Positions 34,575 through 43,063 of a stretch of 64,000 bases of DNA are shown piece by piece. Positions within the stretch are counted from its first letter, which is position 1. Each line of letters opens with the position of its first letter. The notes under the pieces were generated by a model that was not told the origin of the DNA, did not search any database, and saw only the letters and a list, made by a program, of their open reading frames with translations. The stretch spans positions 62,001-126,000 of the forward strand of contig JAGCLD010000016.1 in assembly GCA_017647145.1 (NCBI GenBank). Reading direction: 5' to 3'. Origin of the DNA: Paludibacteraceae bacterium (lineage in GTDB: Bacteria > Bacteroidota > Bacteroidia > Bacteroidales > Paludibacteraceae). Made by a program: the position numbers and the translations under genes.

Positions 34575-37544
34575 TTATCTCACAACCACACGTTCTACAT
34601 TACGCAGGATGGTGCCATCAGTTTGATGGAGAATCACTTCTACCACATAGATACCGGCAGAGCGAGGCATATCAACTTGGATATGCGTATCATTCAGAAC
34701 TGTATGACTGATTTCCACGCCCAACATATTGAGTACGCGTACTTCAGCGTACATAGCAGCAAGGCCTTGTGTGAGCACTTGCGCAGAAGCACCAGCCTGA
34801 ACATAGGTGTTAGCCAAGCTTACTTCACGTGACTTATCAGCATCAGAGATAGCACCTAAGTTAGCAGGACACGAGATAATTTTCACACCGTCGGCTTTAC
34901 GTGTAAGTTCCACTTCATACACAGCCGACATATCCAATTTTTCTTGTACATAGATGAAAGAGTTCGTTTCACCCGGCATAGGTTGTCCGTTTTTGTACCA
35001 TTGGTATTCGGTGTATTCGTATTCAGCAGGATCTTCTCCACCATCTTTCACAGCCGAGATGTATTCAGGGCGACGTACTGCCAAGACATCATCCCAACGA
35101 TGAGCAATAACGTCAGCAGGGAAGTAGCCAAATTGCGTTGTCATTGTGCTATCAGTACAGTTTCCGTGGAAGACAACATCCACACGATACATTTTCTTTT
35201 CAGCGTCTTGCGGAACATCTACACGAATGACACCTTGTTTGTCAAGCGCTAGGCCTTGCGGTCCGGCAAATGTAGCCGCCGTTCCATTCGCCGCATCTAC
35301 AAGATTAACATCCACTGTTTGAGCAGTACCTTCGTTTACGTAAGGAATGTTGAAATGCAGATTCGTAACATCACAAATATCTTTTTCCACGTCACCAATA
35401 TTCATATCCATCACATCGAGAGGTGGAACAGTGACATTAAATTGGTAGGTATTCAAACACTCAGAACCATCAGCTGTTTCTGCACTTGGCATAATGGCCA
35501 CAAGTGTGATTGGGAATGTACCCCCTTCAGCAGGGAATTCCACAATAGCCTCTTCCGTAGCAGCCACACCGTATTCACCATTTGTGCCAAACTGCCATGC
35601 AACCACAACCGGGTCATCCGTTTTTTCTTGTACCGGCTTACCATTTTCGAGTGTATAATTGGTGTAAATAGCACTATTGCTTTTGAACTTCACTGTGTTT
35701 TTACAATCCGTAGGTTCAACTACATATTCAGCATCAGCTTTAGGCAGGCGGAACAAACCAGACGCCTCAAGGATATATCCACAACCCGTTTCTTTATTGA
35801 ACACACGGCATTCATAAACATTCACGTCATCCGGCTTAACCAATAATTTTTGTGCGAATCTATCTTGTCCTTTATAGAAAGGTTCACTCATGTTATACGG
35901 TTTTGTCCACTCATAGGAGAAACCTTCAGGAGCGACAAGGTATTGTTCATTCGGATTGTCACAACCGGCACGTTTGAGCTGTCCGTCATTACATCCGAGT
36001 GTGAAGTAGATGTATCCCCAGTGGTCACCAAGCGAGCAAGCGCGGTTCGTAATACGGATTTTAATCGTTTTTCCTTTGTAATCCTGCACATTGAATGCCA
36101 CGAGCGTCCAGTCACGCCAGAATACATCAGCGAAATCAGTCAAAGAAGGCGAAGCCTTATACCATCCTGACTTTTCACCCCCCATGCTTAACCATGTTTT
36201 TTCATTCATAGGCGGACGGAAGTCAACCGTGAGACATCCTTGTGGGTCAGGTAATTTTGCACCATTTTCATCAAGAATTTCAAGCGTGAAACGTGGTTGG
36301 TCAGCCGACTGGTGTCCCCCACTCTGTGCTACCACAGCGTATCTAAATTCGATAACCCCCATATCTTCGTCCACAGGAACAGAATAGGTGATTGATTGCG
36401 CCACGTTACCACCCCCTTTATACCATCTACCACCAAGGCGAACAGAAGCCAAGTTTTCTCCATCCGGCAATGTGCTCAGCACGCGCGTACCCGTCTTCGT
36501 ACGAGGGTCTTGTTCACCCATATAGTGAATGGTGTGCATACTACCTAATTCAGTATATCCACTGTCCAATACTTGTTTAGCAGAGTCAACATAGTTGAAG
36601 CTACCGTAAGTACATTCCACATTCGGGAGATAGAAGTTCATGTAGTCAAAGCAACGAGAAGTAGGGTCATAGACCATAACCACACGTGTTTCAGACCACA
36701 ATCCCGGAATGCTGTCATCACCAACAGGGCGGACACGGAAGCGATAAGCACCTTCTTGAATCATTGGGTAAGAAATTGAGTAAGAGTTGCCTTGTACTCC
36801 CATTACCTCAAAGTTAGATGTAGCTGTTTTACCCACATCATAGACAAGAATTTCATAATTTGCAGCGTCACCATCCCAAGAGAATGCAAAGCCTTCAGAG
36901 GTGTTACGTGGGAAGAGATTCGTAGGTTCAACATGTTGGTCATTCTTAGGAACCACTTGAATATTGTCCACACATCCCGGAGGGTTTACCGCAGGAGGGG
37001 TGGTATTAGCTTGCCAATAGAAGCAAATGAAGGCATTATCATTGTAGAGATGAACGTCGTAATATTCCGTCATCCATTGTTTTTCTTTTCCGGCAAAAGA
37101 ATGTTGTCCTACCAGATTATCTTTAATCACTCGCGGAATGTCATTACCAATTTCAGAAGCAATAATCCCTGTAGAGTCAGCCGCAGGGACTACAGCCACC
37201 CATAGTTGGTCAGTACCCGGTACGCCTAAAGCTTTCCAGTCGAAACTTAATCTGTATGTACCCTTTTCGAGTGGCATATAGGCATAAGCCACAATACCAT
37301 ATTGTCCCGGTTCATAGCTTGCAGTAGCGCCTTTGTCAGCAGAAACATACATAGACCATTGACCAAAAGTTTTTTGTGCGCTACCAATACCCCACTCAGT
37401 ATTAGGAGCATTACGACTCGTTTTAAATCTCCATTCCTTCCATTGTTCGGGATTTTCGAAATCGCAGAAGTACGCCTTGTCAGCCTGCATAACGCCACAG
37501 ACCCCAAGAACAGCAATAATCACTAATAATAGTCTTTTATTCAT
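34575..37544 (-). CDS. T9SS cargo protein, 989 residues, MAM-like/Fn3/PKD-like modules
   Basis: Signal peptide MNKRLLLVIIAVLGVCGVMQA, then a jelly-roll module (KAYFCDFENPEQWKEWRF ... CVDNIQVV near 190), a fibronectin-like stretch (EPTNLFPRNTSEGFAFSWDGDA), a second jelly-roll with conserved RFTLEILDENGAKL, a PKD-like segment around 600-720 (VVAWQFGTNGEYGV, VEFPAEGG), and a T9SS type A sorting domain at the end (GIYVVEVILHQTDGTILRN). It is a paralogue of the next gene upstream (37595-40825), with the same order of modules and shared phrases, and follows it by 50 nt, so both are probably one transcript. Ligand unknown. Confidence 0.8.
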   Translation of the reverse strand: MNKRLLLVIIAVLGVCGVMQADKAYFCDFENPEQWKEWRFKTSRNAPNTEWGIGSAQKTFGQWSMYVSADKGATASYEPGQYGIVAYAYMPLEKGTYRLSFDWKALGVPGTDQLWVAVVPAADSTGIIASEIGNDIPRVIKDNLVGQHSFAGKEKQWMTEYYDVHLYNDNAFICFYWQANTTPPAVNPPGCVDNIQVVPKNDQHVEPTNLFPRNTSEGFAFSWDGDAANYEILVYDVGKTATSNFEVMGVQGNSYSISYPMIQEGAYRFRVRPVGDDSIPGLWSETRVVMVYDPTSRCFDYMNFYLPNVECTYGSFNYVDSAKQVLDSGYTELGSMHTIHYMGEQDPRTKTGTRVLSTLPDGENLASVRLGGRWYKGGGNVAQSITYSVPVDEDMGVIEFRYAVVAQSGGHQSADQPRFTLEILDENGAKLPDPQGCLTVDFRPPMNEKTWLSMGGEKSGWYKASPSLTDFADVFWRDWTLVAFNVQDYKGKTIKIRITNRACSLGDHWGYIYFTLGCNDGQLKRAGCDNPNEQYLVAPEGFSYEWTKPYNMSEPFYKGQDRFAQKLLVKPDDVNVYECRVFNKETGCGYILEASGLFRLPKADAEYVVEPTDCKNTVKFKSNSAIYTNYTLENGKPVQEKTDDPVVVAWQFGTNGEYGVAATEEAIVEFPAEGGTFPITLVAIMPSAETADGSECLNTYQFNVTVPPLDVMDMNIGDVEKDICDVTNLHFNIPYVNEGTAQTVDVNLVDAANGTAATFAGPQGLALDKQGVIRVDVPQDAEKKMYRVDVVFHGNCTDSTMTTQFGYFPADVIAHRWDDVLAVRRPEYISAVKDGGEDPAEYEYTEYQWYKNGQPMPGETNSFIYVQEKLDMSAVYEVELTRKADGVKIISCPANLGAISDADKSREVSLANTYVQAGASAQVLTQGLAAMYAEVRVLNMLGVEISHTVLNDTHIQVDMPRSAGIYVVEVILHQTDGTILRNVERVVVR

Positions 37545-37594
37545 ATTTTATATAGTTGTTTTTCTACTGTAGAATTATTGAATAATGCCAACTC

Positions 37595-40500
37595 TTACTT
37601 GACCATTAATTTAAAGCTCATCGTCTTACCCTCTTCAGTGATGAGATTAACCACATAAATACCTTGACGTTGCGGTGCTCTAAATTCTCCGTATCCCTCT
37701 GTCATATGTGAGGTAGTATGGAGTTCGCCCATCAATCCAGTAACTTTCAGCAAGCATTCATCTTCCATTCCGACTACTGTAACCATTTCGCCTGGTGCAG
37801 GAGCAGAAGGATAGAGTGCAACAGAAGGCGCTACCACTTGTGGCACTACCGGACAAGAGCGATAAGTTTTACCATCCGATTTACGTCTCATTTGCACATA
37901 GTATTCATCCGTTCCATTAAACTCTACACCCTCACCAAGATAGATGTAAGAAAGATTAGCTCCCGGAATGAGTGCGTTGTTTTTATACCATTGGAAGGTA
38001 TCAAAATCATCGCCATAAGCATTATAAGCAGGATTCTTCACTGCGAGAACATCACCCCACTTTTGTGCCATAATAGTGTGCCATGGATAGCTGAGTTGGA
38101 AGGTGTATTGTTTATCTTCCAAAGATCTACAACTAATACCTTCCGCTTTTACTGACAATGAATATTCCTCTACATCCGGGTTTTGCGGCATTGGGAATAC
38201 GAGGTAACCATTTTCAGGATAGATAGTGTCATTAACAAAGCCTTGAGCCAAAGCATCTTGCGAATAAGATATTGCCACATAATCCAAATCACCTTGGTAA
38301 GGGATACGGAACATACCCGCATCCGTGCAGACCGGCAATTCAATTTCACCCAGTTGCAGTTTTGGGAGAACAGTAATTGTGGTGTACACTCTCAAGCTAT
38401 CACATCCTCCCACTTTACTTTTGTAAACTGTTTGATAGTCACCCGGCAAGAACCAAGGGCGTCCGTTAACGTCAAACCAAATGCTATCCCCTTCACAAAT
38501 AGTAGTATCTCTTCTTTGTTCTTGCATTTCAATTTCTTCCACAGTGAGGTAGATTGTACTATCACATCCGGCACGTGTCAAGGCATTGATTACATATTCA
38601 CCCGGTTCTCTAAACACTTGATTGAACACCTTGGTATAACCTTTACCATTCGGACAGATCGACCGGATGATTGTAGTGTCTCTGTTTCCGATAGCCGGAA
38701 TCACAAAAGGCACTTCCAATACATCCTGGCAATCATCATTAGAGATACCCGTAGTAAGTTTGATTGTCACGTTAGCCCCTTCAGCAGGATATTCAACAAC
38801 GATAGCTGCATCCGAAGTGTAGGACGTGCGTGGGTTAGCCCCTTCGCCGAAGTCCCAATAATATGTTTCCGGTTTTTTATCCGTCATTACATCCCCTTTT
38901 GTGACCATACTATTATTTTGAATCACCACAATATTTTTACATTCTTGCGGGTCATAGATAGGGGTGAATTGAGCTACCGGAAGAATCGGGTGAAGTGAAA
39001 CCTCCAATGGGAGTTTACATCCTTCCGATTCGAGTGATGTAAGCATACAAATATAAGTTTCTTTATCCTCTTTTACAGGGTAGAAGGTACGATCTTTACA
39101 AACTGAGCCATCAGGGTAAGATGGATAGTTAGCTAAGTGAGGGTTAGTAGCCGGATCTTTTGGTATCCACGCATATTTGAACCCTACAGGAGCCGTCACA
39201 CCGTTTTCGCCACCGCTACAAGAAACACCCTCAATCGTAGCCTCTTGGCAGTCGAGCGAGAAGTAAGCATACGCGAAGTGTCCCCCTTGCTTACAGTCGT
39301 TGGTAGTAAGACGTATTTTAATGTTTTGTCCTGCATAAGGAGTGAGGTCAATACCGATTGTTGTCCAGTCTTTGTAGAGTACAGTAGCGTAACTTCCTGT
39401 GGTTTCACCCACCGCCAATTTAGAGCCACAATTCACCCAGTCTTGCGTATTTGCTCCAGCCGTAAAGTCAGCAAAACCACAATGTGAGTCAAGCAGATTA
39501 CCCATACGGTCGAGGATTTCAATCGTGAAGTGCGGTTGCGTAGAGATAGAGTGCGCTTCCGCCGGATATTGCAACACAACCGCATATTTCAAGAGGAGGA
39601 TTTTGCTTTCTCCACGTGAAATACCCATGTCGTAGGTAACAGATTCAGAAAACCAATGGTTAGTGTTACCCGTTACAGCCCAGTTACCCAAACGCACCAC
39701 CGCCAAGTCCTTACTTTCAGGTGGCATTACAGAGAGTTGGTAGTTGGTCCATGGGTCTTTTTCTCCCGGTATGTAGTGCAATGTATGTTGACTGTAGTCA
39801 TCTCTAAAGCCATTATCCACTTTTTGGAGTTTATTAGGCACATCCACGTCTTTACCTGTACGGCATTCAGCCAGGTCTAAGTTCATGTAGTCCACGCAAT
39901 AGTTAGAAGGGTCATACACCACTGTGGGTTGAGAGAATGTCCATGCACTGGTAACTCCAGTAGAAGGAGTAACCGATCTTACCCAGAAATCATATACACC
40001 ATCAGGCATATCATAAATTGTATGGTTAGTTACCGCAATGTCGCGAATAGTGTCCACTCGCGCATTTCCGTATCTACTATAGAGGAGTTCGTATCTTTCA
40101 GCATTTCCGATCCATTGCACATTGACCGTATTATCATTGTTCGGTCTTGTAACCGTTACAGCCGCAGGAGCATCCGCAGTTCCAGAGACAATTTGAATAT
40201 TATCAATTGCCACCGGTGGTTGATGTGGGTCACCTGTAGAGTTAGCCCAAACAAAAATGAGTCTTCTTGCTACTGCAGTAGGAGCTTGTGGCAATGCACC
40301 TTTCACATATACCCATCCGGCAGACTTAACAAAGGTCATTTCCACGAGATTACTTGTTATCCACGAAGGCAAACCACCTGCTATAGTTGAATTAGGTTTT
40401 GTATTCGTAGTGGTCCATGCCACATATAACTTACAATTTTCATCCCCCATCATTTTATATTGAAAGGAGATTGTGTGATCTTTACCTCCAGGCAGGATAA

Positions 40501-40825
40501 AATCCTTATAAGCAGTCACTGCCACCACAGCCGAGTTTGTATAGAGGTTAGAAGCCCCCTCATCATTAGAGATGTATAATGAATTAATCCCCATGCTTGA
40601 TGTAGCTTGTCCGATAGCCCACTTATTAGGCAGTTTCACGGACTTGTTGCTTACTTGATTCAGCACCCAACCGGCCGTATCATCAGCGGTTTCAAATCCG
40701 CAGAAGTACGGTAATTGCGTCATTTGTTGTGCTTGCACAGAGACAGCTATGAACAAGGTTGGCATCCATAGCATTTTCAAGAACCATTTTCCTACTGTCA
40801 ATTTAGATTTCAACATAGTATTCAT
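37595..40825 (-). CDS. T9SS cargo protein, 1076 residues, paralogue of the adjacent gene
   Basis: The start is set at the ATG at 40825 (MNTMLKSKLTVGKWFLK), which gives a signal peptide ending at SVQAQQ; the longer frame to 40882 adds 19 residues of non-signal text. Modules: jelly-roll (LPYFCGFETADDTAGW), Fn3-like, second jelly-roll with HFTIEILDRMGNLLD, PKD-like region (YYWDFGEGANPRTSY), two cysteine-paired repeats (ICPNGKGYTKVFNQVF; ICEGDSIWFDVNGRPWFLPGDY) that are also in the 3258-residue protein, and a T9SS type A end (GIYVVNLITEEGKTMSFKLMVK). It lies 50 nt upstream of the 989-residue paralogue. Confidence 0.8.
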   Translation of the reverse strand: MNTMLKSKLTVGKWFLKMLWMPTLFIAVSVQAQQMTQLPYFCGFETADDTAGWVLNQVSNKSVKLPNKWAIGQATSSMGINSLYISNDEGASNLYTNSAVVAVTAYKDFILPGGKDHTISFQYKMMGDENCKLYVAWTTTNTKPNSTIAGGLPSWITSNLVEMTFVKSAGWVYVKGALPQAPTAVARRLIFVWANSTGDPHQPPVAIDNIQIVSGTADAPAAVTVTRPNNDNTVNVQWIGNAERYELLYSRYGNARVDTIRDIAVTNHTIYDMPDGVYDFWVRSVTPSTGVTSAWTFSQPTVVYDPSNYCVDYMNLDLAECRTGKDVDVPNKLQKVDNGFRDDYSQHTLHYIPGEKDPWTNYQLSVMPPESKDLAVVRLGNWAVTGNTNHWFSESVTYDMGISRGESKILLLKYAVVLQYPAEAHSISTQPHFTIEILDRMGNLLDSHCGFADFTAGANTQDWVNCGSKLAVGETTGSYATVLYKDWTTIGIDLTPYAGQNIKIRLTTNDCKQGGHFAYAYFSLDCQEATIEGVSCSGGENGVTAPVGFKYAWIPKDPATNPHLANYPSYPDGSVCKDRTFYPVKEDKETYICMLTSLESEGCKLPLEVSLHPILPVAQFTPIYDPQECKNIVVIQNNSMVTKGDVMTDKKPETYYWDFGEGANPRTSYTSDAAIVVEYPAEGANVTIKLTTGISNDDCQDVLEVPFVIPAIGNRDTTIIRSICPNGKGYTKVFNQVFREPGEYVINALTRAGCDSTIYLTVEEIEMQEQRRDTTICEGDSIWFDVNGRPWFLPGDYQTVYKSKVGGCDSLRVYTTITVLPKLQLGEIELPVCTDAGMFRIPYQGDLDYVAISYSQDALAQGFVNDTIYPENGYLVFPMPQNPDVEEYSLSVKAEGISCRSLEDKQYTFQLSYPWHTIMAQKWGDVLAVKNPAYNAYGDDFDTFQWYKNNALIPGANLSYIYLGEGVEFNGTDEYYVQMRRKSDGKTYRSCPVVPQVVAPSVALYPSAPAPGEMVTVVGMEDECLLKVTGLMGELHTTSHMTEGYGEFRAPQRQGIYVVNLITEEGKTMSFKLMVK

Positions 40826-41000
40826 TCGGAGGTATTTTTTATGTATTATATTTCTATTTTTTATGCAGGTACATTGACCCAACTTTACACATTCCGCAAA
40901 AATAGCATTTTATTTTCGCATATGAAAACATTTATTGCCTCCAAGTACATTTCTTAACAAAAAATAAGTATCTGCACCGTTATATTATGTTGTAGAACAT
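40826..41000 (-). promoter_or_regulatory. Intergenic region with a -7 box for the 1076-residue T9SS gene
   Basis: TATTTTTG (complement of 40897-40904) matches the TAnnTTTG box and lies about 72 nt before the ATG; no TTG is found at the -33 distance, so the promoter is tentative. Nothing else is recognisable in this stretch apart from the terminator at 41001-41046. Confidence 0.45.
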
Positions 41001-41046
41001 AAAAAAGCCGCACTTATCATCTTCAGAGCGGATAATAAGTACGGCT
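41001..41046 (-). terminator. Terminator of the bamD-rpoZ operon
   Basis: AGCCG-C-ACTTAT (41006-41017) pairs with ATAAGT-A-CGGCT (41035-41046), with one mismatch; on the minus strand the stem runs into six T (complement of 41001-41006). It lies about 95 nt past the rpoZ stop. Confidence 0.75.
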
Positions 41047-41141
41047 ATTGTTAAAATGAATCTTTTTATTCCAAGACTTTCGTCGGAACTTCTTGATTAG
41101 AGTCCGGCAAAATGTTTTTATCTCAAAGCAAGCTTTTGATA

Positions 41142-41474
41142 TTATTCAGCAGTGCGATCTTTAAGAGGATTGCGATAGAAGAGTTTTTCCTGTTCAAACT
41201 CCTCAGTAGCCATCAAGGTAGCTTTAGGAAGTTTTTCGTAGTAGCGAGAGATTTCTATTTGTTCACGATTTTCGAATACTTCTTCGATGTGGTCACCATG
41301 TTGTACATACTCTTGGAGTTTTTCATCAAGTTCCTTTTTAATTTCCGCATCGATTTGATTAGCACGTTTCGCGATGATTGCTACCGTTTCATAAACATTA
41401 CCAACCGGTGCACAGAGTGTGTTCATGTCGTGCGTTACTGTGTTGGTAGGTGCATTGATTTTCTTATAATCCAT
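41142..41474 (-). CDS. rpoZ: RNA polymerase omega/Rpb6-like subunit
   Basis: 110 residues, cytoplasmic. The N-terminal part MDYKKINAPTNTVTHDMNTLCAPVGNVYETVAIIAKRANQI matches the Bacteroidetes omega (Rpb6 family) protein, with the conserved NVYETVAIIAKRANQI helix that contacts the beta' subunit. The rest is charged and helical. It lies 23 nt after bamD, the usual Bacteroidetes order, and is followed by a terminator at 41001-41046. Confidence 0.88.
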   Translation of the reverse strand: MDYKKINAPTNTVTHDMNTLCAPVGNVYETVAIIAKRANQIDAEIKKELDEKLQEYVQHGDHIEEVFENREQIEISRYYEKLPKATLMATEEFEQEKLFYRNPLKDRTAE

Positions 41475-41497
41475 ATCTACTATTGTTTATTGTTTTC

Positions 41498-42331
41498 TTA
41501 TTTATTTTCTTTTTTTGTATTTTGCTTCTCTGCTTTCAAAAATCTTTCAATTTCCTTGTTCAGTCTATCTGCTTCCTTTCTATGTTTTCCGTTAGGATAC
41601 TCGTTAATATAACTATAGTATTCATCCTGTGCTTCGCGGTAGCGTTCATCCTGTTTAGCCACGACACTCAGAACAGACTGTTTATACATAGATGCAAAGA
41701 CCAAGAAAGAGAGTTCTTCTCTATGCTTTGTGAGCGGATATTTTTTCAACGCATTATTCGCAACAATGATAGCCGCCTCATAATTATTACCTCTGTAGGT
41801 ACCTAAATTATAATATAGTTTTGCGCTGAGCAGTTCTTTGTAGGCGAGTTTGTCATTGAGTTCATCAAGCAAGTTATAGGCTTCAGTCACATTTTCTCCC
41901 TCGGGATATTTATCCACAAATTTCTGCAACGCTTTTATTGCCTCATAAGTTTCGTTTTGGTCAAGCCTTGGATCTTCAGACTCAAGATAGTAGCAATATC
42001 CCACCATATAAAATGCTTCTTCAGCGAAACGTCCTTTGGGGTAATTGCGACAATAAGCTTGATAGTATTCACCGGCAGAGAAATAGTCTTTTTGTCCAAT
42101 GTAGCATTTAGATAGATAATTGAGAACATCTTCGGCACGTTCAGTCCCTTTGTAGTAGTGGGCTACTTCATCCAAAAGACTTTGCGCTCGCATGTAGTCT
42201 TTTTTATCGTAGTATTCAATCGCTTTGGTGTATTTTAATTCCGGATCATTGCTTTTCAGCAACTTCTGGTATTCACCGCAAGCGGCAAACACACACATTA
42301 TCAACAATAATCCGATATATTTTTTACACAT
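41498..42331 (-). CDS. bamD: Outer-membrane assembly lipoprotein BamD
   Basis: 277 residues with a lipoprotein signal (LLLIMCVFAAC, lipidated Cys18). TPR-type helical repeats follow (YTKAIEYYDKKDYMRAQSLLDEVAHYYKGTERAEDVLNYLSKCYI; FVDKYPEGENVTEAYNLLDEL), as in BamD/ComL, the periplasmic partner of BamA for barrel insertion. The outer-membrane translocon parts of T9SS and its barrels depend on this pathway. Promoter at 42368-42398; rpoZ follows after 23 nt. Confidence 0.92.
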   Translation of the reverse strand: MCKKYIGLLLIMCVFAACGEYQKLLKSNDPELKYTKAIEYYDKKDYMRAQSLLDEVAHYYKGTERAEDVLNYLSKCYIGQKDYFSAGEYYQAYCRNYPKGRFAEEAFYMVGYCYYLESEDPRLDQNETYEAIKALQKFVDKYPEGENVTEAYNLLDELNDKLAYKELLSAKLYYNLGTYRGNNYEAAIIVANNALKKYPLTKHREELSFLVFASMYKQSVLSVVAKQDERYREAQDEYYSYINEYPNGKHRKEADRLNKEIERFLKAEKQNTKKENK

Positions 42332-42367
42332 AGACGAATGGTTTTATCCGTAATTTACTACGAACTG

Positions 42368-42398
42368 CAAAGGTAGCATTTTTTTTCTGTTTTTACAA
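42368..42398 (-). promoter_or_regulatory. Bacteroidetes-type promoter for bamD-rpoZ
   Basis: Minus strand TTG (complement of 42396-42398), 20-nt spacer, TACCTTTG (complement of 42368-42375): full consensus. The start would be near 42361, about 30 nt from the bamD ATG. The composite repeat copy 2 begins 43 nt upstream. Confidence 0.75.
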
Positions 42399-42440
42399 CA
42401 TTCTTTTTCATGGGACAAAAAAGTGTGGTTCGGCGAAATA

Positions 42441-42950
42441 ACTTATTCCATTCTTATTCCTATCTTATTCCTATCTTATTCTTATCTATTTCCTATCTAA
42501 TGGTAACGGTATGGTAACGGTATGGTAAGGGGGATGATAGGACGGGCGGGGCTGTATAGGACGCTTATTGTATTCGCTATAGGATGCTCGCGGGGCAAGC
42601 TAGAGACGGACCCCCTCCGTTCCATCCCGCTGACGCTACATTACACTCGGAACTCCGTCGCAACGGGGACGTTGTATGTAGAAAGACCCCCTCCGTTCCG
42701 CTCCGCTGGCGCTACACTCCACTCGTCCCCCTTGAAGCGGGGACAGTGCGTTTTTAGTTAGCACTGATATGAGAAAGAGTTATATAAACAAAATGTACAA
42801 ATACCTCGCTCGTCCTTACTTAGGGCGACAGTGCGATTACTGCTTGAATGTGAATGGGTTATATCATTTTATTATAAATAGTTCCTATAATTACCTCGTT
42901 ATGTCCCTAAAGGGGGACAATGCTTTTTCGTTAGTTTTTATGAGTAGGTT
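42441..42950 (+). repeat. Composite intergenic repeat, copy 2, with three hairpin blocks
   Basis: Five 11-mers of type CTTATTCCTAT (42442-42496), three TGGTAACGGTA-type 11-mers (42501-42533), TAGGACG units (42537-42602), and a GC-rich block 42605-42674 that matches 23705-23774 at 63/70 without gaps, then a partial second block (42685-42725). Hairpin blocks follow at 42724-42774 (GTCCCC/GGGGAC), 42802-42837 (CGTCC/GGGCG) and 42893-42946 (TGTCCC/GGGACA), each followed by ACAGTGC or ACAATGC. A decayed fourth start (CGCTCGTCC) is at 43027. It fills most of the gap between the 2169-residue gene and bamD; I see no gene in it. Confidence 0.75.
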
Positions 42951-43063
42951 ATATACGCAAGTAAGATGGTGTAAGCATTTCTTACCAGACAGCAATAAAT
43001 TTATTTATTTCGGTTGAAATAGTTTTCGCTCGTCCTAATTTAAGCAAGGAATATTCTCTTCTA

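Noticed and set aside
42522..43017. Two small plus-strand frames in the gap between bamD and the 2169-residue gene
   Set aside because: They consist of the composite repeat read through; reading frames are not kept between copies of the repeat.
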